From positions 110,802,814-110,866,813 of the forward strand of contig OY726559.1 of assembly GCA_963383645.1 (NCBI GenBank): a DNA stretch of 64,000 nucleotides. The letters are read 5' to 3'. Below are positions 10,201 to 51,700 of this stretch, in pieces. The translations under genes were made by a program, and so were the position numbers. This DNA is from Muscardinus avellanarius (lineage: Eukaryota > Chordata > Mammalia > Rodentia > Gliridae). The first letter of the stretch is position 1, and each line of letters opens with the position of its first letter. Under the pieces are notes generated by a model, which had not been told where the DNA came from, made no database searches, and saw only the letters and a list, made by a program, of their open reading frames with translations.

Positions 10201-10764
10201 TTAAAAATGTGAATTGTCTCATAAAGTAGGCTGGGCAACATAATTTTTTTTTCTATATTCTAATACAGTTTAAATAATGCGTGTTTTATTTTTTAAGGAT
10301 TTTTTTCGGGGAAAACCTCCCTTGGGTTCCCTGGAGCCCAGGATGTTTTTGAAAGACTGGTTTTGTGTTAAACGTCTTCCGTTGATACTGATCTAATCAC
10401 TGCCTTCCTGGGTCTTTGCTGCGTTCCTAGCATTTCGGATGCCGAGCTTGTCATCTGTGATGAATGATCGATCCATGTTGGATTGTGCAGATAAAGGAGT
10501 CACGCCAGGGAACGCATTTCTTCCAGGGTGAGGTGGCCTCACCTCCAAGCTCCTAACCAGCCCTGTGAGGCTCTCTTCTCCTTGGGAGGGTCCTCGGCAC
10601 ATCATCCAGTGTCCGCATCTCTTTTCTAACCCCTAGTGCATCTTCCATTCCGGGGTTGCTTCCTTGCTCTGGTTTGGATCACGTGGGTCTGCCGGGCTTG
10701 CTTCTCACGTGGGCCTGTCCACACCTCCGTCTTCACAGTTCCAAATCTCCCTCAGGCACTGGAC
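10201..10764. other. Intergenic unique DNA
   Basis: No element recognised; moderate GC, no credible frame. Confidence 0.4.
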
Positions 10765-11083
10765 TGACTGAGACCCAGGGGCGTTCAACCTCCGAGCTAC
10801 GCCCCCTGCCCTAATTTTTATTCTCTATTTTGAAACAGGGTCTCACTAAGTTGCAGAGGGCCTCACTAAGGAGCTGAGGTTGTCTGCAAACCATGATCCT
10901 CTGGCCTCGGCCTCCAGAATGCTGAGATTACAAGCGTGCGCCGCCACACCTAGCTCATACCCTCAAATTTTAAATTTTGAAACAGGGTCTCACTAAGTTG
11001 CTGAGTTTGGCCTTGAGCTTTCAGTCCTCCAGTCTCAGCCTCCCCAGCACCGGGATTACAGGAATGCCGCACCACACCCGGCC
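10765..11083 (-). repeat. B1-dID SINE plus B1 arm, downstream of ATP1A2
   Basis: Full copy 10765-10955 and a B1-only copy 10972-11083. A poly(T) run at 11166-11188 lies next to the ATP1A2 end. Confidence 0.8.
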
Positions 11084-11308
11084 CAACCTAACTTCCTCCT
11101 CTCTAGCTTTGGCCACGGCGGCACGTCACTCCCTGGTCATTTTCCCCGTGGCCTGGATGCCTGTGCTTTTTTTTTTTTTTTTTTTTTTGATTCTTATACA
11201 AGCCAAGCCTTGCCACAGCGCACATTTCCACACATAATCTGGGAGGGAGGCTGGTATGCAATAGAGAAATCGGTCACAGAAGACTTCTTTTTCATAAAGA
11301 AACGCAAC

Positions 11309-11314
11309 TTTATT
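11309..11314 (-). terminator. ATP1A2: ATP1A2 polyadenylation signal AATAAA
   Basis: TTTATT on the plus strand is AATAAA on the gene strand. Cleavage is expected 10-30 nt further, near 11285-11299. Confidence 0.7.
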
Positions 11315-11784
11315 ATTTTCCAGTACATACATAGTGCCTCAAACTAACATCTTACAAAGGGTCACCGGTAAAGACCCTTCAGATGTTTCGTTAACAAATG
11401 CGTCAGGATCGACGGTAGAATTAGCCCATGCGTTCGCTACATCTAAATGGCTATTTCTCAAAGTGCCCGAAAAGTATTATTTTAGGTGGACTAAATACGC
11501 CACCCCTAGCGATATTATTTATGCTCTTAGTTTACTAACCAAATGCTTTTCTCATTGATTGTACAGAGATAAACTTTTGTCCACAGTCAATAATCTTGAG
11601 TGCATCATCAGCCCAAATAAATATGGTTTCTCATTTCAATTTCCAAGCCCAAGGCCAAGATTTACTGATTTCAAGGGTCTTGTGATAAAGTGACATTCCT
11701 GTGCAGTAGGACCGTGGCCACTGGGGAGGCTGTTTGGGGCCTGGTCTGATATTCATCTTCTGGGACTCCTTCCTGTTTTCCTTG

Positions 11785-11785
<1 letters not shown>

Positions 11786-11845
<60 letters not shown>
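11786..11845 (+). repeat. (TC)n microsatellite in ATP1A2 3' UTR
   Basis: About 60 bp; the mRNA would carry a GA repeat here. Confidence 0.95.
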
Positions 11846-11847
<2 letters not shown>

Positions 11848-13187
11848 TTGGCTCATCTAAGTGTCTCTATGAAGGCCATTTCAATGCCTTCAAAGCTGGA
11901 CAGAAGGGGCAGAACTACTCGCAAAGCAGAAATAGTAGATGTGAAGGAACACAGGAAGGGGAAGTACTCCTCAGGAACCTGAAGCCAGCTCCCTGCCTCA
12001 GAGGAAGCGGGTACCGTGTGTCAACATGGGGGCACCTGCCTGGGAGCACTGGCTCTGCCCACCAAGAGGTCAAGAGCAGATTTTCTCTCCGGTTGTCCAA
12101 AGGTCCTGACCATGTCATGACCAGGGCTGGCTCTGTGAGTCTCTCTGGAAGACAGGAATGTTCTGGGAACCTCCCCTCGGTCCCAGCCAAAGGCCTGGGA
12201 ACGTCTTTTCCAGGCTGGGCAGTGTGGGGAATGATGCAGGGTCTTCAGGGCACAGAGTGGAAGAGAATGAACGAAGCAGCCGGGAGAGGACCGGCAGCTC
12301 TCTGTGGACCAGAACAGCAGGTGCCATGGAGATCTTGGTGCTCTAAATGGTTGGGTGTTGCCACGTGTTGAGATGGCTGGAGCTTCCGCGCCACCTGGAC
12401 CTTGTGGGCCCCAGGGATCTCTAAGAGTCCTAGGGCTGCCTGCCTCCTGGGCCTGGCCCTGCTGACGCTTTGATGGGCTGGGAATCTGCTGCTGGGGCTG
12501 TTCTAAGAGGGCAGGACTCAGACTGGAGACCCACCAAGGACCAGCTGCGGGCACCGAAACCCTCCTACGGGGTGCCTCTTCCTTTCTGACTCCCTTCTCC
12601 AGCCAGCGCCCAACCTCCCCGGCCTGTCCAGCTCTCTGGCCAGGCCTGGAACTGGCCTTGACTCCGGGACAGGCCCAGCCTCTCCAACCAGCCTCCCTGG
12701 CCTCGGGCTCTGGCATTCACAGGAGGAGACTTTAGTGATTCCCAGGGCTGAGCTGAAGCAGGGCGGAGAGAGTTGGGAAGAAGCCACATGGCTTGGAGCC
12801 ACGTGGGGACGCTGGGTGATCTGAGAGGGTTGCCTTCCCTGGGTTAGACAGGTCCCTGCCCTTGGACGTTAATCTCAGCAGAAATGGAGTGAAGGAAGGG
12901 CTGGGGCATCGGGAGGGCGGGGGCAACCCCGATTCCGTGAAAAGCCTAGACAGCATGGTGGGGTGGGTGGGCAGGACCTGGCGGGCACCCTCAAGTAGCA
13001 TCTGAGTGTGCAGAGAAGCTCTATACCGCGGTCCCGGGGGCTTAGGCACCTGCTGAATCGCCTCATTCTCTCCCCTAGGATTGTACCCCCAAACACCACC
13101 CCAACGTTTCCCATCCCTCCCCAACACCGTCCCCGCAACACCTGCGGAGCACCCCATCTCTCGGGCGCTTGCTTCTTCTCCCGGGGC

Positions 13188-42359
<29,172 letters not shown>

Positions 42360-42494
42360 CTTGGGGCAGAGAGGCTGAGGGGACCTAGGCTGGGGAGGTG
42401 ACCACAGGAACCCACGCCCACGCTGCCTGCCTGCGGTCTGGGGCGGCTGGAGACCCTGGCAGACAGGCAGAGACAGCCGGAGAGACCGGGTAGC

Positions 42495-42502
42495 TTTAAA
42501 TA
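42495..42502 (-). promoter_or_regulatory. ATP1A2: ATP1A2 TATA-like box (TATTTAAA)
   Basis: TATTTAAA on the gene strand lies 136 nt upstream of the ATG. A start site about 30 nt downstream (near 42471) would give a 5' UTR of about 110 nt, close to that of known ATP1A2 mRNAs. Adjacent C-rich runs (42506-42530) could bind Sp-family factors. The start site is inferred. Confidence 0.65.
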
Positions 42503-42771
42503 GGTCCCTCTCCCCCTCGCCCCCGCCTTCCCTCCTCGGAAAAGAAACGTTTGTTGAAACTGGATCCCGGAGGGCTCCTCCCCTCCCGCCCCTTGAGCAA
42601 CTGGCCCTGTTGATGGTCCGTTCTGTCCCCCTGTGGCCTCCACCCCCCCACCCTGCCTGAGGGAGGGATGGAGGGGAATTGGGGCACACATCCCTCTGGG
42701 AGCAGGCAGCTCAGGATCCCCAGATGCCTCGCCGAGGCCGTGCGCTCCAACACTCCCTGCTTTTCCAATTT

Positions 42772-42979
42772 TTATTTTTTGCGGTACTGGGGATGGAACC
42801 CAGGGGCATTCTACCTCGGAGCGACACCCCCAGCCTTGCTTTTTATGTTTTATTTTGAAACAGGGTCTCACTGAGTTCAAAGGGCCTCACAAGTAGCTGA
42901 GGATGTCCGCGAACCCCGATCCTCCTGTCTCGGCCTCCCGAATTGCTGGGATGACAAGTGTGCACCACCACGCTCGGCT
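42772..42979 (-). repeat. B1-dID SINE 0.3 kb upstream of the ATP1A2 promoter
   Basis: Complete copy, same orientation as ATP1A2. Confidence 0.85.
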
Positions 42980-43296
42980 CACTCCTACTTTTCAGATGGG
43001 AAGACTGAGCCTCAGAGGAATTCAGCAGTTCGAGCTAAGGTAAAAGCAGACCGCAAGTCTACTGGGTCTACCTGCAAATTCTCAGGAAAAGAAGCAAAAG
43101 CCTGTCCCTCTACCATGGGCCCCCTGGACATTGAAACCCAAGGTGGGCCAGCACTGGGGCCCCTCTCAGGTCTTGGGGGAGCCAGAGGGCCTCAAGAAGC
43201 AGTTGGAAGACTGAAGATGGAGGAGGAGAGGGTCCCCCAACCCTTCGCCCCCACATGACCTCTGAAACCAGTTTTTCACAACAAACAAGACTCTGG

Positions 43297-43356
43297 CCCC
43301 ATTAAGATGTATGACCACAACGCAGCAATAAAAATTAAAAAAAAAAAAAAAAACAC
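43297..43356 (+). mobile_element. 60-bp poly(A) retroposed insert with 11-bp TSD, probable extremely truncated L1 3' end
   Basis: Flanked by caagactctgg at 43286-43296 and 43357-43367. The body of about 40 bp ends with an AATAAAAATTAAA-type 3' end and 17 A. Confidence 0.75.
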
Positions 43357-43367
43357 CAAGACTCTGG

Positions 43368-43589
43368 GGCTAGAGGGCAGGTGGGGACAGTGGGAGTCTG
43401 AGGGACCAGGAAAGCAGCCTGGCCCAATGCAGCGGGCAGCCCATGACACTCCTGTTTCGCCCACTCTCCTCTGCTGCTGAAGAGTCCTGGGCTGATCTAG
43501 GTCTGACGTTGGCAAGGGCCTCCGGAGGCACTGGAGGAGGGGAGGGTTTCTGGGAGGCCCTCAGACTTTGCTGCCAGAGCAGATTGCTG
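43368..43589. other. Unique upstream DNA
   Basis: No element recognised; the same holds for 43040-43285. Confidence 0.4.
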
Positions 43590-44249
43590 TGCTAGGCCAC
43601 ACCTGTAATCCAGTACTCGGGAGGGAGGCTGAGACAGGAGGATCACTGGTTGGAGACCAGCCTGAGCCGGTACTGAGATGCTATCAACCTAACACAGCCC
43701 CATTTCAAAATAAAAATAAGCAGGGCGGCCGTGGTGGCGCACGCTTGTAATCCTAGCATTCGGGAGGCTGGGGACGGGAGGATCGTGGTTCGTGGCCAGC
43801 CTCGGCTACTTAGTGAGGCCCTTTGCAACTCAGTGAGACCCTGTTTCAAAATAAAGAATCAAAAACAAGGCTGAGGGTGTATCTCAGGGGTAGAATGCCC
43901 CAGGGTTCCAACCCCAGTACTGCCAAAAAAAAAAAAAAAAAAAAGTAAATAAAATAAAACAGAGCTGGGTGTCGCGCAGAGGTAGAATGCCTGTGGGTTC
44001 CATCCCCAGTACCGCAAACAAATAAAAAACTAAGCCAGGCGTGGTGGTGCATGCTTGTGATCTCAGAGCTTGGGAGGCTGAGACAGGAGGATCGCACAGG
44101 TTCGAAGCCAGCCTCAGCTACTGAGTGAGGCTCTCAGCAACTTAGACCCTGTTTCCAAATAAAGTATAAAATAGGTTTAGGAGTGTAGCCTGGAGGAAGA
44201 AAACGCTCCTGGGTTCCATCCCCAGTACCACCAAAAAAATAAATAAGTA

Positions 44250-44284
<35 letters not shown>

Positions 44285-44395
44285 AATGGGCGCCTGGAGG
44301 TGTAGCTTGAAGGCAGAATACCTCTGGGTTCAATACCCAGTACCGCAATCAATCAGTCAGTCAGTCAGTCAGTCAGTCAGTCAGTCAATCAGTAA
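43590..44395 (+). repeat. SINE cluster with AAAT and CAGT repeats
   Basis: Copies 43590-43720, 43726-43925, right arm 43955-44015, full 44034-44237 with (AAAT)n to 44285, right arm 44286-44346, (CAGT)n 44347-44395. Confidence 0.8.
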
Positions 44396-45305
44396 GTAAA
44401 TAAATGTGTGTGCAGAGCAGGTCCGGAGGCACATCTGCAGCAGGCAGAATGGAATTTATACAGGAGAGAGGCTCCTGTGCAGAGGCACGGAAGGAGCGGA
44501 GGAGGCGCCTGGGTTAGCGGGCTTCATCACTCTTGGGCTGGAAAATTCGTCTATCACCAGCTAAAAACCGGAAAGGAGCCAGTTAGAGAAGGGGTGTTGC
44601 TGCTTAAAGTAAGAGGGGCAGGGGACCCAAAGGGCCCTGAGAGAGAAGAACCCCTCCCCCACCCTCTCCTGGGCGCAGAAGACAGCAGTCCCCTGGAGTG
44701 TCCCCACTTTGCTGGGCAGAGATGGACCGAGGCCAGATTCAGCCGGCCCAAAAAAGGGGAGGGGGAAGGGTGCGGCTTTGGCCTGGGGGGCCCGCTGCCT
44801 GGGCTGGTCCCCCTCTCGCCCCAAAGGGAACTCACTGCAGGGGCATTACCAGTCTCTCCCCCCACCCCCCAGCAAATCCACTTTCTGGGCACAGGGCTCA
44901 CCTCTGAATTCCCTGAATAAGCGGCCCCCCTCCCTGGGCCTGCGCTGGAGACTGGCCCACCCGGGATCCTGTCCATCTGTCCACCCGGAGGTCACCCCCT
45001 CCTTCCTGTGCTGGGTTACAGGCCAGGCCAGAGGGTGGGTGGACTGGACTCGGCAGATGCAGACCTTGGATCGGGGCCTGGGCACAACAGGCGGGAACAG
45101 GAGGGGAGCAGGTCCAGCCGCTGTGCTGAGGATGAACAGGGCTTGCATCTCAAGAGGCAGCAGGAAGGCTAGAGGGTCAACCCCAGCAGGGACCACCTTG
45201 GGGAGTTTCTGCCGAGCCCTGCTCTGAGGCTAGGGGTGTGTGCCAGGATGCCTTGGGGTTCAGCGTACCTGTGTGTCAGGTTCCTGGGTTAGAATTCCTG
45301 GGTCA
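44396..45305. other. Unique GC-rich upstream DNA
   Basis: Nine hundred bases without repeats; open frames show no recognisable protein. Confidence 0.45.
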
Positions 45306-45306
45306 T

Positions 45307-45812
45307 GAGCCGGGCGTGGTGGTGGACACTTGTGATCCCAACATTCGGAGGCTGAGACAGGAGGATTGAGGTTCACAGACAGCCTCAGCTACTGAGTGAG
45401 GCCCCTTGCAACTCAGTGAGACCCTGTTTAAAAAAAAAACAAAAAAAAAAAAACATAAAAAATAGCTGGGCCCAGAAGTGCACACTTGTAATCCCAGTCT
45501 TTGGGAGGCTGAGACAGGAGGATCGCGTAGGTTCAAGGACAGCCTCAGCTACTTAGTGAGGCCCTCTGCAACTCAGGGAGACCCTGTTTCAAAATAAAGA
45601 ATAAAAATCTGGTGGTGGCACATGCCTGTAATCCCAGTGCTCGGGAGGCTGAGACAGGAGGATCGCACAGGTTTGAAGCCAGCCTCTGCTACTTAGTGAG
45701 GCTCTCAGCAACTTAGTGAGACCCTGTTTCCAAATAAAATATAAAATAGGTCTGGGAGTATAGCCCGAAGGTAGAAAGTCCCTGGGTTCCACCCCCAGTG
45801 CCACCAAAAAAC
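45307..45812 (+). repeat. Three B1-dID SINEs
   Basis: Copies 45307-45435, 45465-45605 and 45608-45812 in head-to-tail order. Confidence 0.85.
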
Positions 45813-45849
45813 CCAAAAAAAACAAAACAAAAAACCAAAACAAAACAAA

Positions 45850-46006
45850 ATAAAGAATAAAAAATAGAGTTGAGGTTGTAACTTGGAGGTAAAATGTTCC
45901 TGGGTTCCATCCCCAGTACCAAAAATAAATAAATAAGTAAGTAAATAATAGGACTGGGGGTGTAGCTCAGAGGTAGAATGCCCTTGGGTTCCATTTCTAG
46001 TACCTA

Positions 46007-46044
<38 letters not shown>

Positions 46045-46120
46045 TAATAATAAAATAGGACTGGGGGGTGTAGCTCAGAGGTAGAATGCCCTTGGGTTCC
46101 ATTTCTAGTACCTAATAGTA

Positions 46121-46151
<31 letters not shown>

Positions 46152-46414
46152 TATAGGACTGGGGGGGTGTAGCTCAGAGGTAGAATGCCCCTGGGTTCCA
46201 TCCCTAGAACCACATAATAATAATAATAATAAATAATAATAAAATAATAATAATAAATAAAATAGGACTGGGGGTATTGCTCAGAGGTAGAATGCCCCTG
46301 GGTTCCATTCCCAGTACCACAAAAATAATAATAAATAAAAAATGAATGAATAAAATAGGGCTGAAGGTGTACCTTGGAGGTAAAATGCCTATGGGTTCCA
46401 TCCCCAGTAGTGAA

Positions 46415-46470
<56 letters not shown>
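45850..46470 (+). repeat. Tandem array of six dID right arms with AAT spacers and GAAA tail
   Basis: Right-arm units near 45862, 45948, 46052, 46153, 46261 and 46352, mostly about 100 bp apart and separated by (AAT)n; no B1 arm between them; (GAAA)n 46414-46470. Confidence 0.9.
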
Positions 46471-46479
46471 ATGAATTCA

Positions 46480-47065
46480 TTCCTGGGTCATCTGCAGCCT
46501 GGCCTTCCCAGAACCCAGTAAGATAGGAGACCAGTCCCAGTACCGGAAGGTCTACTGGGGCCAGCACTGGACTCTGGCCTTTTGTACCCCCTGCCTTTCT
46601 CCTGCGCGGGTCCCCTGCGCTGTCCCGTCCTGCCTGAGCCCTGGCTGGCTCTGGCCCCCGTGGACAAGCTCAATGCCGGAAGCTTTGGCGCTGTGTCTGC
46701 CCCAACAGCCGGCCGGGGCTCCTGCCATGCCCTGTGCCTGGCTCAGAGCACAGCCCCAAGGCCCTGAGGGTCACGCAGGATGGGTGGACAGAGCACCGGC
46801 CCTGGCTGTTCTCACCCAAGCCTCTCTGACCACCTGCTGGGGAGCTGAGAAGGGAGCCTTGGGCTCCGACAGGTGCGGACACTGGGCCTTTGAGCTAGTG
46901 CTTGCTCCTGTGAATTCAGCGGTGACTATTTGGATCAAGCCCGGACCCATGAGAGGAGGGGAGGAGGGTCTGGAAGACTCTGAAGCAGGAGGTAGGAAGG
47001 TGGGGGAGCTGCACGGGGGAGCAGGTGCCAGAACGGGGTTGACATGGGGTAGAAAGGGGAGACCC
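46480..47065. other. Unique upstream DNA
   Basis: GC-rich, no repeat recognised. Confidence 0.4.
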
Positions 47066-47066
47066 T

Positions 47067-48165
47067 AGCCGGACATGGTGGGCACACTTGTCATCCCAGT
47101 ACATGGGAGGCTGAGACAGGAGGATCACAGTTCGCGGACAGGCTGAGCTACTTAGTGAGGCCCTGCGCAACTAAGTGAGACCCTGTTTCAAAATAAAGAA
47201 TAAGCCGGGCGTGGTGGCGCACGCTTGTAATCCCAGCGCTTGGGAGGCTGAGACAGGAGGATCGCGCAGGTTTGAAGCCAGCCTCAGCTACTTAGTGAGG
47301 CTCTCAGCAACTTAATGAGACTCTGTTTCCAAATAAAATATAAAATAGGTCTGGGAGTACAGCCCGGAGGTAGAAAGCCTCTGGGTTTTACCTCCAGTAC
47401 CACCAAAAACAAACAAACAAACAAACAAACAAAACAAAGAATACAAAATAGGGCTGGGAGTATAGCCTAGAGGTAGAAAGGCCCCTGAATTCCACCCCAA
47501 GCACCATAAAAAATAAATAAATAAGAAATACAAATAAAAAAGAATGCAGAATCCTGAGCCAAGAATTTGGTGAGAGTAGCAGGGACAGTTCCATGGGCCT
47601 GTGATTCCCACGATTTGGGAGGCTGAGATGGAAGGATCCCAGGTTAGAGGCCAGCCTCAACAACTTATTGAAATGTTGCTTCAAAATAAAAAATAAAAAG
47701 GGCTGGGTGTGTGGCTCAGAGGCAGAATGCCTCTGGATTCAATTCCCAGTGTGTGTATGTGTGTGTGTGTGTGTGTGTGTGAGATATAGGTGATGGAACC
47801 CAGGGGCATTCTCCCTTCGAGCTACACCCTCAGTCCTATTTTTTATTCTTTGAAACAGGGTCTCACTGAGTTGCAAAGAGCCTCACTAAGTAGCTGAGGC
47901 TGTCTGCGAACCACAATCCTCCCAAATGCTGGGGTGACAAGCACGTGCCACACCTGGATCAATTCCTAGTGTTTGTTGCTGGAACCCAGGGGCATTCTAC
48001 CTCTGAGCTCCACCCCCAGCCCTATTTATTATTCTTTATTTTAAAACAGGGTCTCACTGAGTTGCAGAGGGCCTCACTAAGTAGCTGAGGCTGGCCACGA
48101 ACCTGCGATCCTCCTGTCCCAGCCTCCCGAATGCTGGGATTACAAGCGTGCAGCAACACGACTGG
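47067..48165. repeat. SINE cluster, plus then minus copies
   Basis: Plus copies 47067-47205, 47206-47410, right arm 47450-47515, 47598-47745 with (TG)n to 47781; minus copies 47790-47960 and 47970-48165. Confidence 0.8.
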
Positions 48166-48169
48166 CTCC

Positions 48170-49125
48170 ATTTATAAATTTTTTACAAAAAAGTTCGGTG
48201 GGAAAGGGAGAAATTGGGAAGTAGGAATGCGTATGTGTGTGTATTATGTGAGATCGTGCACGCACGCAAGTGTGTATGTGTGTGAGAGACAGAAACAGAC
48301 AGACAGAGAGATTCAGAGCGGAGTCATGTTGGGCGAGCCTGCAAGAGGGGCTCATGGAGAGGCAGGAGTGTTTGCCCGGCGCCTGTGGCTAAGGAGAGTG
48401 GGAACTGGAGTGTGGGCCCTGTGCGTGGTCTGGGGCAGTGGGCAAGTGCCAAGGGGCATTCCCAAAGCCGTGCGCCCCAGGGAAGCTCTGCGTGTCCACC
48501 CAGCTCGGATGCCACGCGTGGGAGCGCCGTGCCCTGGCTGCCCGGGCGGTGGGGACAGCGAGCGCGCGGGGGCGGCAGGGCCCTGGCTGCAGATGGACTC
48601 CCAAGGTCTCCAAGAAACAGTGCTGTTCCCTAAGTGACCGGCCTCCTGGGGCCTGCGCCGCTTGAAGGTTGTTTCAAGAGCAGGAGCTGGGGAGGGCGGA
48701 GGAGGAGGAGGAGCTGGGCGCTCTGGCACCCTGCGCCAGCCGCCAGCGCTGCCAGCTGCTGGACGGCCACCCCACCCGTCTCTTTTACTCTTTGAATCTC
48801 TCTTTCCCCTTTCTTCTTCCGGGCCTGTGCCCCAGCCAGGTTTCTGAGGATGGGCAGGAGTTCTCTGCATGTGACCAGAGGCCATGTTGGTGGGACAGTT
48901 ATGGGGGAACTCAGGAAATTTGGGGTGGCCTAGTGTCCACAAAAAGGTGGCTTTTCATGCCCCCTTCCTTCCCAGACCCCCAAAGGCGGGGCGGGAGCCA
49001 CAGAGAGGCTGCCCTGCTTCCCCACCAGACCTCAAAAGGGGCTGATGGCTGCCGGGCTTTCTTTCTGTCTCTGTTCCTCTGTTTTCTCCCAGATCCTTCT
49101 CTTCATTCTATAAAAGGAGATTCTA
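48170..49125. other. Unique DNA with a CpG-dense core (48440-48780)
   Basis: Many CG dinucleotides in the core and no SINE inside. It could be a distal promoter or enhancer; no exon is recognised. Confidence 0.45.
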
Positions 49126-49492
49126 AGCCAGGCGTGGTGGGCACGCTTGTCATCCCAGCATCCGGGAGGCTGGGACAGGAGGATTGCGGTTCTCAGCCAG
49201 CCTCAGCTACTTAGTGAGGCCCTCTGCAACTCAGTGAGACCCTGTTTCAAAATAAAGAATAAAAAGTAGGGCTGGGGGTATCACTCAGAGGTAGAATGCC
49301 CCTGGGTTCCATCTCCAGTACTGCAATAAAATAAAAAAATAAAAAATAAATAAAATAGGGCTGGGGTGGAGCTCGGAGGTAGATGCCCCTGGATTCCATC
49401 CCCAGTACTGAAAAAAAAAAAAAAAGAGTAGATTCTAAAAATTCTCATCCTTCGTGTCTCTTTAATTCTGTCATTTTTAATCTTTCCTCCAG

Positions 49493-49530
<38 letters not shown>

Positions 49531-49733
49531 TGGGCCTGGGAATTGAAACCAGGGGCATTTTACCTCCCAGCGACATCTCCAGCCCTTTTTATTTTTCATG
49601 TGACAAGGTTTTGCTATTTGGCTGGGGGGCTTGCTAAGTTCCGGAGGCTGTCCTCGAACCTGGGATCCTCCTGTCTCAGCTTCTCCAGTATTGGGATTAC
49701 AGGCTTGTGCCACCACGCCTAGCCTGGCTATAA

Positions 49734-49769
<36 letters not shown>

Positions 49770-50310
49770 GTGGTACTGGGAATGGAACCCTTCTACTTCC
49801 AGTCTATACTCCCAGACCTATTTTATATTTTATTTGGAAACAGGGTCTCACTAAGTTGCTGAGAGCCTCACTCAGTAGCTGAGGCTGGCTTCGAACCTGT
49901 GTGATCCTCCTGTCTCAGCCTCCCAAGCGCTGGGATTACAAGCGTGCACCACTATGACTGGCTTTTAAAAATAATAATTACAAAAAAATGATTATTAACC
50001 GCACGTGGTGGCTCATGCTTGTAATCCCAGTACTCGGGAGGCTGAGACAGGAGGATCACAGGTTTGCGGCCAGCCTCAGCTACTTATGAGGCCCTCTGCA
50101 AAAAAATAAAATATAGGGCTAGAGTTGTAGCTCAGAGGTAGAATGCCCCTGGGTTCCATCCCCAGTACTGCAAAAAAAAAAAATTGTTATTTAAAAATTT
50201 TTAAAAATTGGAAAGAGGGTCTTGCTAAGTTGCTGAGGCTGGCCTTAAACCTGCGATCCACCTGTCTCAGCCTTCTGGGATTTCAGGTGCACCCCACCGT
50301 ACCCAGCTAA
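49126..50310. repeat. SINE cluster with TG repeat
   Basis: Plus 49126-49330 and right arm 49360-49420; (TG)n 49496-49528; minus 49535-49725 and 49765-49965; plus 49997-50180; minus B1 arm 50205-50310. Confidence 0.8.
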
Positions 50311-51220
50311 CTGTGTCCCTTGAACTCCTGGCATAGGAACTGGGGAAGGCTTGGGCTTGGGTGAAGACTGCCATGATTCCTTACTGAGCCGCTGTGGGTT
50401 GAGGCAGAGTCTGGGGGGAGGGGAGTGCTGGGACGAAGCCGGGAAACTGATATCTCTTGTCTGGTATCCAATGAGCAAATAACAGGTGGGTCTGCTTCCA
50501 GAGAGTCCCTGGGCTGTGAAAAGTTTGTTGGGCTGCAGGGAGGATGGGGTTAAGGGGCCCGGCTGCGCAGGGGGCAAGGGTCACAGCTGGGCCCTGCAGG
50601 GCTCCTGTTTGCCTTTGATTCCATCTGGACTGGGAGGGAGGGCCCCCAGGTCCCCAGGCAGGTTTGCTTTGGCCAGAGATCTGACCCAGCCACAGGCCAA
50701 GTACCGCCTCGCTCTCCCTGTCAAGGGGCCTGGCTCGCAGGCTTCCTCCTTCGGCCTCCTCCAGCCCCAGGCCGCCGCAAGGCCCAGGAGAAAGCGCCAT
50801 CTGTCCCCCGGCCTCCTTTGGGGTCCTGGAGGTCCAGCTAGGACAGGATGCCTGCAAGCACCTGCCCCGCAGCTCGGCCTCCTCTGGGCCTCGGTTTCTC
50901 TGACAGCTCAGGGTTCTCTCGGGCTCCTGTCTGGATGTCCCCACCACGGCCCTTGGAGGCTGTGGACTTGACCCGCGGCCGCCTGCTCCTCCCGATGCGA
51001 TTACATCATTCGGCTGGCACTTGCTGAGCACCTACTGTATACAGCATTCTGTGTGCGTGCGGGAGAAAGGATAAAAACCCGGGCCAGCAATCCACAGGCT
51101 CACGGTCCTTTTGCTTAAAATGCTACCTGATTTAGTCACCACGTTCTTCTTCCCGTGCCTTTATCGTGTTCCCAGGATAAACTCCTAGCCCTTGGAGACC
51201 CCTCCCCATTTCCTCAAACT
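50311..51220. other. Unique upstream DNA with a MIR-like piece
   Basis: GC-rich and repeat-poor; ttgctgagcacctactgtat at about 51020 resembles a MIR core. Confidence 0.45.
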
Positions 51221-51224
51221 TCTT

Positions 51225-51700
51225 CTTCTTCCTTCCTTCCTTCTTTCCTCCCTCCCTCCCTTCCTTCATTTTTCTTTTCTTTCTTCTTTTTCTTCTTTTT
51301 TTTGTGGTACAAGGGATTGAACTCAGGGACATTCTACCTCCAAGCTGTATCCCAGCCCCCCTTTATTATCACTATTTTTAAAATTTGAAACAGGGTCTCC
51401 AGCCAGGTGTGGTGGCTCACGCTTGTAATCCCAGCATTCGGGAGGCTGAGACAGGAGGATCGTGCTTCGCAGCTCAGCTACTTAGTGAGGCCCTCTGCAA
51501 CTCAGTGAGACCCTGTTTCAAAATAAAGAATAAAAAATAGGGCAGGGGCTGTAGCTTGGAGGTCGAATGCCCCCTGGGTTCCATCCCCAGACCTGCAAAA
51601 AAAAAAAAACCAGAATTTTAAAGGGCTGGTGCGGAGCTCAGAGGTAGACTGTCCCCAGGTTCAATCTCCAGTGGATCCTTCCCCCAGTCACAAAAACAAA
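51225..51700. repeat. TTCC/CCCT repeat and SINEs
   Basis: Microsatellite 51225-51275; minus right arm 51303-51360; plus SINE 51395-51605; plus right arm 51620-51690. Confidence 0.75.

Larger units (their letters stand above)
11290..13187 (-). other. ATP1A2: ATP1A2 3' UTR
   Basis: About 1.9 kb between the stop codon and the polyadenylation signal at 11309-11314, unlike the introns free of recognisable B1-dID copies. It holds a (TC)n/(GA)n run at 11786-11845 and an AT-rich segment at 11330-11640. The length fits the roughly 2 kb 3' UTR of other mammalian ATP1A2 mRNAs. The exact cleavage site is inferred. Confidence 0.75.

Noticed and set aside
11166..11332. Poly(T) run next to transcribed-looking DNA as a processed pseudogene
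   Set aside because: The adjoining sequence is the end of the ATP1A2 3' UTR with its own AATAAA; no TSD or foreign cDNA is seen.
12021..12716. 231-codon minus-strand open frame
   Set aside because: It lies wholly within the ATP1A2 3' UTR, has no recognisable domain, and GC-rich sequence gives such frames by chance.
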